From: Pseudogracilibacillus auburnensis
Lineage (GTDB): Bacteria; Bacillota; Bacilli; Bacillales; Amphibacillaceae
Length of the DNA stretch: 64,000 bases
NCBI RefSeq assembly: GCF_003201975.1
Contig: NZ_QJJQ01000005.1
Location: 124,001-188,000 of the forward strand
Direction: 5' to 3'
Shown: piece by piece, positions 35,677 to 44,695 of the stretch
How the letters are laid out: every line of letters starts with the position of its first letter
Position numbering within the stretch: position 1 is the first letter of the stretch
Notes under the pieces: generated by a model
What the model was told of the DNA's origin: nothing
Databases searched by the model: none
What the model saw: only the letters and a program-made list of their open reading frames with translations
Made by a program: the position numbers and the translations under genes

Positions 35677-38600
35677 CAATTCTCGTACATCATCTTCCGA
35701 TAGGCTTGACAACATCGTTTCACCTGGCTTAATTACTTGGTCAATTAATTCACGTTTTCTCTGTTGTAATTGATAAATTTTCTCTTCAATCGTTCCTTCT
35801 GTAATATAGCGGATTACCTGCACAACATTTTTTTGGCCAAAACGATGGGCACGACCTGCAGCTTGATCCTCAACAGCTGGATTCCACCATAAATCATATA
35901 AAATAACTGTATCTGCTCCAGTTAAATTGAGTCCTGTTCCACCAGCTCGTAACGAAATTAAGAAGACATTTTTTTCTCCATTATTAAAAGCTTCACTCAT
36001 TTCTACACGATCTTTGGACGGTGTCTGACCATGCAAATAAAAATAATCAATGTTTAGTTTTTCTAGCTCATTGATGATTAAATCATGCATGGATGTAAAT
36101 TGCGAAAATATGAGCATCCTTTTCCCATTTTCAATCATCGTTTGAACGGATTCCATTAATTCATCAAGCTTACCTGATTTACCTTCGTAATTTTCGATAA
36201 ATAAGGATGGATGGCAACATAGTTGACGTAAACGTGTTAGGCCCGCTAATATTTTCATTCGATTTTGTTGGAAATTATTTGCCGCGATCGATGCTGAAGT
36301 AACTTCTTGCAACTCTTGTAGATAACCGACATATAATTCTTTTTGTTCTTTTGTTAGTTCTGATACATGGACCGTTTCAATTTTCTCAGGTAATTCAGTT
36401 AACACTTCTTCCTTTAAACGCCGCAAAATAAATGGTCTCGTTAGCGAAGCAATTTTTCCCGGTCCGAGTTGCCTAAATTCTTTTTGACCCGGCATTAATC
36501 CTGGTAATATAACTTGGAAAATAGCCCAAAGCTCATCCAATGAATTTTCTATTGGAGTTCCGCTTAAAGCAAATCGCTTTTCCGCCACAATTTCACGTAT
36601 CGCTTTCGATGTTTTTGTTGCGTAGTTTTTAATATATTGTGCCTCATCCAAGATTAATGTCTGAAACTTCATCTCTTTATAATAATTCACATCTTGCCTT
36701 ACTGTTCCGTATGATGTAATCCATACATTAGCCTCTTTCGCCTGGTTCATCAACTGTTCCCGTTCCTCCGGGGATCCTGTAATAACTGCTACTTTAAGGT
36801 CTGGGGCGAATTTTTGGCATTCATTACGCCAATTATAAATAACGGACGATGGAACAATGACTAAATGAAGTTTATCACTCGGCTCTGATAGTAAGTAGGT
36901 GATTGTTTGTAATGTCTTACCGAGCCCCATATCATCCGCTAAAATCCCACCCAAATGATATTCACTTAGTGATTTAAACCATTGATAGCCAATTTCTTGA
37001 TATTGTCGCAAAGATGCCTGTAAATTTTCTGGGATATCAAAAACTTGCTCATCTGGCGATTTCAATTGGTGAAGTAATTTACGAAACGAAGGATCATAGC
37101 TCTTTTTCGTTTCGATTAATTCATCAATTTGCGCCCCACGATAAACAGGAACTGTAACATTTCCATCTTGCACATCTTTCCCCTTAATATGTAAATCGTC
37201 AAAAAACCGTTGCATGGAGCGATATTCATCACCCTCTAAAGAAACAAGCGCTCCACTATTAAGGCGGTAGAAACGCTTTTTTTCGATAACTGCTTGAATC
37301 ATTGCTTTTACTTCATCATCATCGACTCCACTTATATCAAACCCAATTTCAAGCAAATTGGTGCCTGTTTGAACATTCACAGTTGTACTTGGGGTTGGCT
37401 CTGTTTCGACAATAAGGCTTTGTATTTCGGATGTTAAAAATAGTTCCACATGTTGATCTAATATTGGTAGAATATGATATAAAAAATCGTACACTTCCTC
37501 GTCATTTGTCATTTTTATATATAATTCTTTCCCGTTGTAGTGGAAATTAGAATGCTCGATTAAATTCATGATTAATTGTTCTGTTTCTACATCACGAATA
37601 ATAATAACATCTTTTTCCTTTCTTTTCGCAAATGGATCAATTTCATACGTACCGTAATGATAACTTAGTTTTCCAAGAATCGCTTCTTCATTTTTTTGTA
37701 AATACATTTTTGCCCGTAATGGAAGCTCGATAATTTCATCTGTTACTTGATCAGATATTTCTACATGTGATACTTTCTTTAAGACTGGTAATACTTCTGA
37801 AAAAAATAAATCTGCCGTTTCGGTTGAAATAGGTAGTTCCTGACTGGCAACGCCAAAGCGTTTTATTTGATTCATTACTTTTAGTTGATCATCATTCGGG
37901 AAATAAAAAACACCTGCTGAAAAAATCATTTTATAAGGTGTAAAGTATTTGATCTCTTTAAACCCTTCTACTTGTAAAACGAGTTCTTTCTTATCATCGT
38001 GTGCTACTTTAAAATCAAACGGGAGTGCATCTTTTACAATCTCCATTCCTTGGTAAAATGACTTTCCAATTTCTACTGTGGTCGATCGTTCCTTTAGTAA
38101 TTCGATTAGTTGGAAAAACGCTATAGGAGGTACGAGAAATAGCCTTTTATCATACGCATTTTCCGAATAGTAGCCTCGGTCCGTGAAAATATCCCCTGTT
38201 TGAATAAAAGATTGTAGCATTTCTAGTATTTGAATATCTTGCTGTAAAAAATAATGTAGTTCTGGATCAAAACTAAACCTGTTTGTGAAAAAATGAGCCT
38301 CATTATTCAGCACATGCTCTAAAAACTCACGAACATTTCGAATCACGTAACGATGTTCGACACCTGTTTTTAACTCTAACCAAATTTTATTATTATGTTC
38401 TAACTTTACATAATACTCCACCATCATTGGTATTTTTTCCATTTCAAAATGTGTAGAACGTTGTGAAGATAATATTCCATCAAGAAATTGCGTTGTGATC
38501 TTTTCATCAAATCGATTCGGTACTCGTTGATCGGAAATTTTTAAAAGTACAGCGACGATATGTTTGCAAGACTTATATGAATCAAATGCAGGACATTCAC

Positions 38601-38808
38601 AATATGTTTTAACTTTACCATCATTTATTTCATTAAATTGAATATCAACATAATAATCTTCTGTGCCTTCCACTTCAGCAAACCATGCTTCTTCATGCCT
38701 ATTATAACTCAGGCCTCTCACTCTATCTTCATGATAATATTTCAAACCACGTTCATAAATATGAAGTGGGAATAAGCGTTGGATTACATTTCGATTAATT
38801 ATTTTCAC
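35665..38808 (-). CDS. SWIM-domain SNF2-family DEAD/DEAH helicase
   Basis: A 1047-residue ATPase. The N-terminus has a SWIM zinc-binding motif (CECPAFDSYKSCKH, about residues 68-81). After a long linker the SNF2 core starts near residue 610, with Walker A ADDMGLGKTLQ (about 620-630), DEAQ (about 720) and the C-terminal helicase motifs GTGLNLTGADTVI and AAGRAHRFGQ. Bacterial members translocate on DNA or strip proteins such as RNA polymerase from it. The gene seems monocistronic. Its 3' end overlaps a possible insertion-sequence remnant. Confidence 0.92.
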   Translation of the reverse strand: MKIINRNVIQRLFPLHIYERGLKYYHEDRVRGLSYNRHEEAWFAEVEGTEDYYVDIQFNEINDGKVKTYCECPAFDSYKSCKHIVAVLLKISDQRVPNRFDEKITTQFLDGILSSQRSTHFEMEKIPMMVEYYVKLEHNNKIWLELKTGVEHRYVIRNVREFLEHVLNNEAHFFTNRFSFDPELHYFLQQDIQILEMLQSFIQTGDIFTDRGYYSENAYDKRLFLVPPIAFFQLIELLKERSTTVEIGKSFYQGMEIVKDALPFDFKVAHDDKKELVLQVEGFKEIKYFTPYKMIFSAGVFYFPNDDQLKVMNQIKRFGVASQELPISTETADLFFSEVLPVLKKVSHVEISDQVTDEIIELPLRAKMYLQKNEEAILGKLSYHYGTYEIDPFAKRKEKDVIIIRDVETEQLIMNLIEHSNFHYNGKELYIKMTNDEEVYDFLYHILPILDQHVELFLTSEIQSLIVETEPTPSTTVNVQTGTNLLEIGFDISGVDDDEVKAMIQAVIEKKRFYRLNSGALVSLEGDEYRSMQRFFDDLHIKGKDVQDGNVTVPVYRGAQIDELIETKKSYDPSFRKLLHQLKSPDEQVFDIPENLQASLRQYQEIGYQWFKSLSEYHLGGILADDMGLGKTLQTITYLLSEPSDKLHLVIVPSSVIYNWRNECQKFAPDLKVAVITGSPEEREQLMNQAKEANVWITSYGTVRQDVNYYKEMKFQTLILDEAQYIKNYATKTSKAIREIVAEKRFALSGTPIENSLDELWAIFQVILPGLMPGQKEFRQLGPGKIASLTRPFILRRLKEEVLTELPEKIETVHVSELTKEQKELYVGYLQELQEVTSASIAANNFQQNRMKILAGLTRLRQLCCHPSLFIENYEGKSGKLDELMESVQTMIENGKRMLIFSQFTSMHDLIINELEKLNIDYFYLHGQTPSKDRVEMSEAFNNGEKNVFLISLRAGGTGLNLTGADTVILYDLWWNPAVEDQAAGRAHRFGQKNVVQVIRYITEGTIEEKIYQLQQRKRELIDQVIKPGETMLSSLSEDDVRELLSI

Positions 38809-38866
38809 AACTATTACCTAACCTTTATATATTTTCGGTAAGTGGAAAAATTCTCCTTATCACGAC

Positions 38867-38994
38867 GCAAATGGAATGACGCACGGGACTGGTAGTGTTG
38901 GCGTTAGTTACAAATCTTACGGTGGAACGAACAAAGTCCAGTCCCAGGACATGACCGCTTTTAGCCGACTAGAAGTCTCGCATATTCCATTTGC
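38867..38994. repeat. Mosaic intergenic repeat with 11-base inverted ends
   Basis: GCAAATGGAAT (38867-38877) and ATTCCATTTGC (38984-38994) are perfect inverse ends of a 128-base element. Inside is CAGGACATGACCGCTTTTAG (38945), the module also seen at 15981 and 48059. The 64-codon frame that crosses it is repeat sequence. Confidence 0.65.
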
Positions 38995-39059
38995 TAGTAA
39001 GGCATATACATCTAATAGTTACTTTTCCACACGAATACCCTATATTTTAAACTATTATA

Positions 39060-40256
39060 CTATAGATTAACTTTTCTAACTTTTCGTCTACCGGTTACAA
39101 TTAAAAACGTATAGAACATAAGTGCAACTAGAACTGAACAAGCTGACACGACATAAATAATTCCGTAATTAAATAAAAAAGCGAGTTGACCAAATAAGAT
39201 AGCTCCAACACCAACTCCTAAGTCAAAAAAAGAGAAAAACGTTGCATTTGCCATTCCTTTTCGGTTATTTGGTGCTTTATCAACTGCCCATGCTTGTAAA
39301 GCAGGTTGGACTGTTCCAAAACCAAGACCGTACAATGCTCCCGCGACAATCATCGTCATCATATTTGGTAGCCAAGCTAACAGTAACATTGCTGTAAATA
39401 TTAAGATTGTACCTGGGGGAATAACATACAGATCACCCTTACGATCATATATTCTTCCAGCAAAAATTCTTGATAACATTAAAAATAATGCGAATGAAAT
39501 AAAATAAAGTTGAATACCTTCGATGCTTTTCTCGGCTGCGTAAAGAGGTAGAAAGGATGTAATACCACCAAATGTAAGTGTAATAAAAAACAACAGAATG
39601 GAAGGGTTAATGGCTGTTTTTTCTATTACGTCAAAGCGTGCTAATTGCGTTTTATGTGGGGACTCATCCACTTTTTTGTATTTTATATTTAGTGCAATGA
39701 TCAGTGCAATCAATCCTAGCCCAGCACAAATTAAAAACAACTGCTTAAATGTTAATACATCTGCCAAAGTAAGCCCTAAAGCGGGACCAAATGCTAATGC
39801 TAAATTACCTGATAAACCATAATACCCCATTCCTTCCCCACGTCTTTTTGGGGGAATTAAATCTGTAGCAATTGTACCAGAGGCGGTTGTTGAAAAGCCC
39901 CAACCGATACCTTGCACAATTCGCATGATGATTAGAAAGGTCATACTAGCGATTAAGCCAAATGAACCGACAGACAAAACAAATAAAGCTAAACCAAATA
40001 GGTAGACTACTCCTCTTCCCTTCGTTTCAAGTGCATGACCAGCATAAGGGCGAAATAATAATGCGGAAAACGTAAATATCCCTACAATAATCCCAATTAG
40101 TTGGTCACTTCCACCTAAATCATTGACGAAAATGGGGATCGTCGGTAAAGTCATTTGAAATCCTAAGAAAACAAAAAAGTTCGCAAGCCATATGAATGCG
40201 AAGTCCCTCGAAAAAATTTTTTCCTGCTTGATATTTTCTCTCTCATTAGATTCCAT
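39060..40256 (-). CDS. MFS transporter
   Basis: A 398-residue major facilitator protein with about 12 hydrophobic segments. RPYAGHALETKGR (about 66-78) is the motif A-like loop, and RIFAGRIYDRKGD repeats it in the second half. IVQGIGWGFSTTASGTIATD is typical of drug or arabinose-type exporters. The substrate is unknown. It has an AGGAAG site, stands alone and has no regulator gene beside it. Confidence 0.83.
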   Translation of the reverse strand: MESNERENIKQEKIFSRDFAFIWLANFFVFLGFQMTLPTIPIFVNDLGGSDQLIGIIVGIFTFSALLFRPYAGHALETKGRGVVYLFGLALFVLSVGSFGLIASMTFLIIMRIVQGIGWGFSTTASGTIATDLIPPKRRGEGMGYYGLSGNLALAFGPALGLTLADVLTFKQLFLICAGLGLIALIIALNIKYKKVDESPHKTQLARFDVIEKTAINPSILLFFITLTFGGITSFLPLYAAEKSIEGIQLYFISFALFLMLSRIFAGRIYDRKGDLYVIPPGTILIFTAMLLLAWLPNMMTMIVAGALYGLGFGTVQPALQAWAVDKAPNNRKGMANATFFSFFDLGVGVGAILFGQLAFLFNYGIIYVVSACSVLVALMFYTFLIVTGRRKVRKVNL

Positions 40257-40404
40257 GTTCAGTATCTTCCTCTCCTATTTATAGTATACATGAACAAAAA
40301 ATCATTTTGAAAATTATTTACTTTATACAAAATAATAAGAGTAGTCTTTTCAGAGAAAATAACCATCTCGTCAGCTTACGAACTTTTCATTTTTATCAAA
40401 GCAC

Positions 40405-41001
40405 TTATTTTTCTGCTTTACTAATCACTCCACAAACGATCCTTTCTCCTGCGTCACCTGCTGGTTGAGACTTATAATCATCGGGATTTGCATGAATCAT
40501 TAGGGATGTTCCTTCTTTACTAAATAAAGAATTGATGGCATCTTTTTCTAACGTAACTTGATCATTCATTATTTTTGTATCTACTGTGCCATCTTCTTCA
40601 ACCTCTAAATTTTCCATATCCCCAGCATGTGCTCCAGCTGGATCGTCAAAACCATGGTTTTTATGATCAGGGTTAAAATGGCCTCCCGCTGATTCAAAAT
40701 TAGGCGTTTCACATAAACCCTTTTCGTGAATATGGAATCCATGTAAACCCGAGGCTAAATGATTTGCTTCCACATGGATTTGAACTCCGTCTTTTTCTTC
40801 TGTCAATGTTGCCGTTCCAATTGAAATTCCTTCTTGATTCATTAGCTCTACTTCTGTACGTTCTTTACTTGGTGAGCTTACTTCTTGTAAATCTTGATCT
40901 TGGTCTTCTTCTGTCATTTTAGGTTCTTTCGGATCCCTTTGGCAACCAATCGCAATCACTAAAATAAAACATAACACATACAATAGATGTATTTTTTTCA
41001 T
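40405..41001 (-). CDS. Cu/Zn superoxide dismutase-like lipoprotein
   Basis: A 198-residue exported protein with lipobox ILVIAIGC (Cys20). Metal-binding histidines are seen in GFHIHEKG and SAGGHFNP, the structural aspartate in AHAGDMENL, and the late His in LMIHANPDDY; the disulfide cysteines are in GLCETP and RIVCGVI. All copper and zinc ligands appear present, unlike B. subtilis YojM, which is reported to lack a full set. It removes superoxide outside the membrane. The ATG at 41001 has GGAGG 10 bases upstream; an in-frame start further out is not supported. Confidence 0.85.
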   Translation of the reverse strand: MKKIHLLYVLCFILVIAIGCQRDPKEPKMTEEDQDQDLQEVSSPSKERTEVELMNQEGISIGTATLTEEKDGVQIHVEANHLASGLHGFHIHEKGLCETPNFESAGGHFNPDHKNHGFDDPAGAHAGDMENLEVEEDGTVDTKIMNDQVTLEKDAINSLFSKEGTSLMIHANPDDYKSQPAGDAGERIVCGVISKAEK

Positions 41002-41077
41002 CCAACATACCCCTCCAAACGTGCTTATTTCTATTATTTTCACCCGAAAGACATAAAAATAAACGTTTTTAAATAGG

Positions 41078-41130
41078 TTGACTTTTAAAATAAGTGGTCA
41101 TATACTGTTAATATAGATATATACAGTATA
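41078..41130 (+). promoter_or_regulatory. Promoter and operator of the YtrA-type operon
   Basis: TTGACT (41078-41083) and TATACT (41101-41106) stand 17 bases apart. The -10 box is part of an inverted repeat, TATACTGT (41101-41108) and ACAGTATA (41123-41130). A GntR-type repressor bound here would cover the -10 and start site. The YtrA-like regulator encoded in the same operon is the natural candidate. Confidence 0.7.
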
Positions 41131-41146
41131 ACACTTGGGGGTTTTT

Positions 41147-41877
41147 ATGATGAATACTTGGAAAGAGGCTATTTTGTTGGCAAAATTTGAATTAAAGTCT
41201 TCACAGGCACAATTATTTCTTTGTTGGTTAATCCTTACGATACTTAGTCTTATTTTCTTGACTAGTTTTAAAGGATACGTGGAGGAAAATTATATTGGTT
41301 TCGATATTTTCTTCTTACTTGTCATTAGTTTAGTTTCGGACCTTTTTGGTTTCGTTCCAAGCAATTCCAATATAGAAGGATTTCCAATCGACTTTGGGCA
41401 TCGCCAGTATTAATCATGCAAAATGAACTTCCCATTCCTAAAGAAGTCATTGCTAAAAGTAGATTAATCATCTACCTTGCCTACCTGATGCCATTTATAT
41501 TCACTGTCTTCTCATTTTTATATATCTTTAATGGAACTGTTAGAGAAATGATGGATCTATTTACATACTCTGCATTTGTACTCATTTGGATTTTATATGC
41601 TCTTTATTTCGGAATGATTATGCCATCGAGTGACGCTGGAGATTATCATACACCTACTAAAATGGTTGTGAGTTTTCTTATATCCTTTTCTCTTGGGTTG
41701 GGATTTATTTTATTTTTCTATCAAGTGCTTGGATACGGGATTGTGGCCTGGACGATCATGCTTGCACAAGATTGGGCTTTCGTAGCGATTGGTATTTCTA
41801 TTATTTTAGTCATCATTAGTTGGAAGGCTTTGCCTATTTATATGGTCAAAACGATGAAAAAATTAGATTACTTTTAA
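41147..41877 (+). pseudogene. Frameshifted ABC permease-like membrane protein
   Basis: Two open frames (41147-41413 and a second frame ending at 41877) together match the intact 238-residue membrane protein encoded next. The first ends with GFVPSNSNIEGF. In the other frame, just there, the sequence reads FQYRRISNRLWASPVLI, which aligns with FQLQKITGLFYASPFLI of the neighbour. A small deletion or insertion near 41354-41362 explains this. Five to six hydrophobic helices would be restored. The downstream frame also has an in-frame ATG at 41416 without a ribosome binding site, so a split product is unlikely. Confidence 0.75.
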
Positions 41878-41892
41878 GGGAGGATTTAGCAA

Positions 41893-42609
41893 ATGGAAAG
41901 TTGGAAGCAATCTTTCTGGATAGCAACATTTGAATGGAAACATTCACCCAAAAGTTTCCTTTATTTATTAGGAATATTGATTGTATCTTTGTTGCTTATT
42001 CGCTCATTAATCCCAACTTATTTAGAGGAAGCATCTATGGGATTAGATTTTTATTTTTTAGCTTTTATATTTAGTGGCCTTCTCTCGCAATATGTTAGAC
42101 CAAAAGATTTTCAATTACAAAAAATAACAGGTCTCTTTTATGCGTCCCCTTTTCTTATCGCCTTAAATCAACTGGCAGTAGAAAAAGAAGTAATCGTTAC
42201 ATATAAGTTTTTGTCCTATCTTTTCTACTATACCTTGTATAGTGGAATGTTACTCATTGTTCTTTACCCATCTTTTCAACAAGTAATGACATTAGGCTCA
42301 TATGTAGCCTTTTCAATCATTTGGTTCTGTTTTGGGATATACATAGGTTGTGTGAATCCGACCTTTGAAGCACATTCCAATCTCGGTTGGAACATCTTTT
42401 ATGGGCTGCTTTTTGGCAGTATGATATTTATTGCATATTTATTTATCTTTTATAAATGGTATGACGCTGGACTTGTTTCCTGGACTATTTATCTTGCAAC
42501 AGAAAAGCCACTCCTTGCCTCTATTATCTCTATCGTACTTGCAATCATTGGCTGGAATTTTTGGAAAAAAATCATGCTAAGAAAATTAATGAAAACAGAC
42601 TATTTATAA
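41893..42609 (+). CDS. ABC transporter membrane protein (YtrC/YtrD-like position)
   Basis: A 238-residue protein with six hydrophobic segments and short charged loops. It begins MESWKQSFWIATFEWKHSPK and ends with a basic tail. It has no domain I can name, but it sits between a paralogous (frameshifted) gene and a YtrA-type regulator plus ATPase. This is the arrangement of YtrABCD-like exporters linked to cell-wall stress. An AAGGGAGG site precedes the ATG. It may function alone now that its sister gene is broken. Confidence 0.75.
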   Translation: MESWKQSFWIATFEWKHSPKSFLYLLGILIVSLLLIRSLIPTYLEEASMGLDFYFLAFIFSGLLSQYVRPKDFQLQKITGLFYASPFLIALNQLAVEKEVIVTYKFLSYLFYYTLYSGMLLIVLYPSFQQVMTLGSYVAFSIIWFCFGIYIGCVNPTFEAHSNLGWNIFYGLLFGSMIFIAYLFIFYKWYDAGLVSWTIYLATEKPLLASIISIVLAIIGWNFWKKIMLRKLMKTDYL

Positions 42610-42623
42610 GGGGGGCGCAAAAT

Positions 42624-43019
42624 ATGAATGTACCGATTACACTATCAAAAGATTCGAGAGAGCCAATCTATCACCAAATTGAAAAGCAATTAAAGGCATT
42701 GATTGCTGGAGGTCATTTAGCTGCAGGTGCCACCCTTCCATCGATACGAGTTTTATCAAAAGATTTAGAAGTAAGTGTCATTACGACAAGAAGAGCGTAT
42801 CAAAATTTAGAAAATGACGGGTTTATTCAAACGATCCAAGGAAAGGGGACTTTTGTTGCCCAAATTGAAAAGACCCGAAAAGAAAAAACAAAAGAATCTG
42901 CAGTATACGACGCTTTAGATACTGCTGTTCGAACAGCGATAAGTTATGACTATAACGCTAAACAAATAATGGATATGTTCACATCCATTTTAAATGAATA
43001 CCAAGGAGGTAAAAAATAA
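42624..43019 (+). CDS. ytrA: GntR-family regulator, YtrA subfamily
   Basis: A 131-residue regulator: a winged helix (IEKQLKALIAGGHLAAGATL then LPSIRVLSKDLEVSVITTRR) followed by a short C-terminal dimerisation helix pair, the size typical of the YtrA subgroup. The ATG at 42624 follows AAGGGGGG. It probably represses its own operon through the inverted repeat over the -10 box at 41101-41130. Its stop overlaps the ATPase start (TAATG). Confidence 0.85.
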   Translation: MNVPITLSKDSREPIYHQIEKQLKALIAGGHLAAGATLPSIRVLSKDLEVSVITTRRAYQNLENDGFIQTIQGKGTFVAQIEKTRKEKTKESAVYDALDTAVRTAISYDYNAKQIMDMFTSILNEYQGGKK

Positions 43020-43876
43020 TGCAACCATTTATTAACATTGAGCATCTCGAAAAAAAGATCGATGATTTTACACTCGGTCCCATTGATTTCCTCATCGAAC
43101 CCGGAACAATTACTGCATTGGTTGGAGATAATGGTTCAGGAAAAAGTACGTTACTAAAAATAATCATGGATCTAGTCAATGCAGATAAAGGACAGATTGA
43201 TCGATTTGGTTTATTAGAAAAAGAGGGAGACTGGAAAAAGGATTTGGCTTACCAACCACAAACAGTAGTCGGATATGATGCCTTTACAGGAGAAGATTTA
43301 CATCAGCTTATATCACACTGGTATCCTACTTGGGACGAAAAGCTGTTCCTCCACATCATCAATGAATTACATGTTCCGCTTAACAAGAAGTTTGGCAAAC
43401 TTTCTCAAGGTGTCCAACAGAAATTAACCCTAGCTTTAACGCTTCCGAGAAATGCAAAAGTATTAATGCTAGATGAACCGACATCTTTTATGGATATTCC
43501 ATCTAAAAAGATCGTTGTCGATTTATTAGTTGATTGGATGGAAAAAGAGGAACGCGCAATTATTCTTGCAAGCCATCAAGCAGAAGATATTAAAAAATTG
43601 GCCGACTTTATTGTTCTTTTACGCAGTGGAAAGATGCTTGGTCTTTTTGAGAAAGAATCCCTAACGGAAAAATACCGAAAATATTGGGTAACTGGTTTAC
43701 CTGGATTCGAAACAATACCTGGTGAAGTTTTCCGAGCAGAACATGAAGTCATTTCTAATCAACCAGATTTATCCGAACAATATTTTGCTGCACATGACAT
43801 TACCCCAATGAACAGCATGACACCAGATTTAGAAGAAATGATTACGCTCATACTAGCAAATAAAATGGATATGTAG
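43019..43876 (+). CDS. ABC transporter ATP-binding protein (YtrB-like)
   Basis: A 285-residue ATPase. Walker A is GDNGSGKST (about 38-46), the signature is LSQGVQQKLTLALTL, Walker B is LMLDEPTSFMD, and the switch His is in ILASHQ. A C-terminal extension of about 80 residues follows. It shares one base with the regulator gene and has AAGGAGGT ahead. It should energise the membrane protein encoded upstream. The substrate is unknown, with cell-envelope stress the likely theme by analogy to Ytr systems. Confidence 0.88.
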   Translation: MQPFINIEHLEKKIDDFTLGPIDFLIEPGTITALVGDNGSGKSTLLKIIMDLVNADKGQIDRFGLLEKEGDWKKDLAYQPQTVVGYDAFTGEDLHQLISHWYPTWDEKLFLHIINELHVPLNKKFGKLSQGVQQKLTLALTLPRNAKVLMLDEPTSFMDIPSKKIVVDLLVDWMEKEERAIILASHQAEDIKKLADFIVLLRSGKMLGLFEKESLTEKYRKYWVTGLPGFETIPGEVFRAEHEVISNQPDLSEQYFAAHDITPMNSMTPDLEEMITLILANKMDM

Positions 43877-43878
43877 AA

Positions 43879-43905
43879 AACTCGCTAAACAAGCGAGTTT
43901 TTATT
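43879..43905 (+). terminator. Rho-independent terminator of the ytr-like operon
   Basis: AACTCGCT (43879-43886) pairs with AGCGAGTT (43892-43899), followed by TTTTATTCTTT. It also covers the end of the convergent membrane protein gene. Confidence 0.8.
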
Positions 43906-44326
43906 CTTTATAAAAACTTGTGACTATGATGTACCCTAGCAACATTCGACAAATATAAGGGGCAGATCCACTAATGATTGCTTGCGCCAAAAAAACATTA
44001 GGAATGCTTAGAAAATGAAGTGTATTAGAAAAGTAGATAAATGGATAGTAAGCTAAATACATTGCTGGTAAACCAATGATCATTATCTTTCCAATATTGA
44101 CTCGCCATTTTCCTTTCTTCCGACGCTCTTTGATTAGATGCAATCCACCTATTATTCCACCAATAAACGGATAAGCAATAATCCCGAACAGTAATTCTGG
44201 CCATACTTGAAACGTAGTGCTTCCATGAAGTTTTAACTGAAATTCAATTGCAAAAATAGCGATCAACAAAATAAACAAAAATAATGCATACAAACCATAA
44301 AGTTTAACACTTTTAAAAACAACCAT
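43901..44326 (-). CDS. Hypothetical four-helix membrane protein
   Basis: A 141-residue membrane protein with about four hydrophobic segments (LYALFLFILLIAIFAI first) and a basic loop RRKKGKW in the middle. I do not recognise the family. The ATG at 44326 is preferred because AAGG lies nine bases upstream; earlier TTG/ATG codons overlap that site. It converges with the ytr-like operon and shares its terminator. Confidence 0.65.
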   Translation of the reverse strand: MVVFKSVKLYGLYALFLFILLIAIFAIEFQLKLHGSTTFQVWPELLFGIIAYPFIGGIIGGLHLIKERRKKGKWRVNIGKIMIIGLPAMYLAYYPFIYFSNTLHFLSIPNVFLAQAIISGSAPYICRMLLGYIIVTSFYKE

Positions 44327-44612
44327 ATACATCAACCTTTTCCATAATAAGGTAACTAACTTTCCTTCATTTTACCATAAAATGAGCCGAAATACATTGA
44401 GTGTTCTGGATTCATTGGAAAATTTGGCATTCTCCTAGCCTTTACTGCGAATAACCTAAGTTACGCTTATGTAGTAAAAAGGTTTTAGACTTTCTTATTT
44501 GCCAAGATAAACATTCACATAAGCCCCAAGTCGTATATTTTTTTAACTCTTTAGCCGTTTTTCCAACAAAGAAAAGGTTGCTATGATTAATAAGAATCAT
44601 TTTTATAGGGTG

Positions 44613-44660
44613 TTGACAATTCTCCCTTTAGGTTATATGGTTAATTACACATGTGACTAA
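44613..44660 (+). promoter_or_regulatory. Promoter and candidate operator of the RND exporter gene
   Basis: TTGACA at 44613-44618 is a good -35 box, with TATGGT (44636-44641) 17 bases on as the probable -10. Overlapping its end is a 20-base imperfect palindrome, TTAATTACACATGTGACTAA (44641-44660), of the form bound by MarR or TetR repressors. No such regulator is encoded nearby. Bases 44336-44612 show nothing else. Confidence 0.5.
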
Positions 44661-44695
44661 CCAATTGAGTTGAAATTTTGAAAGGAGTACATATC

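Noticed and set aside
38876-39070. 64-codon frame between the SNF2 and MFS genes
   Set aside because: It lies inside the 38.9-kb repeat and has no ribosome binding site.
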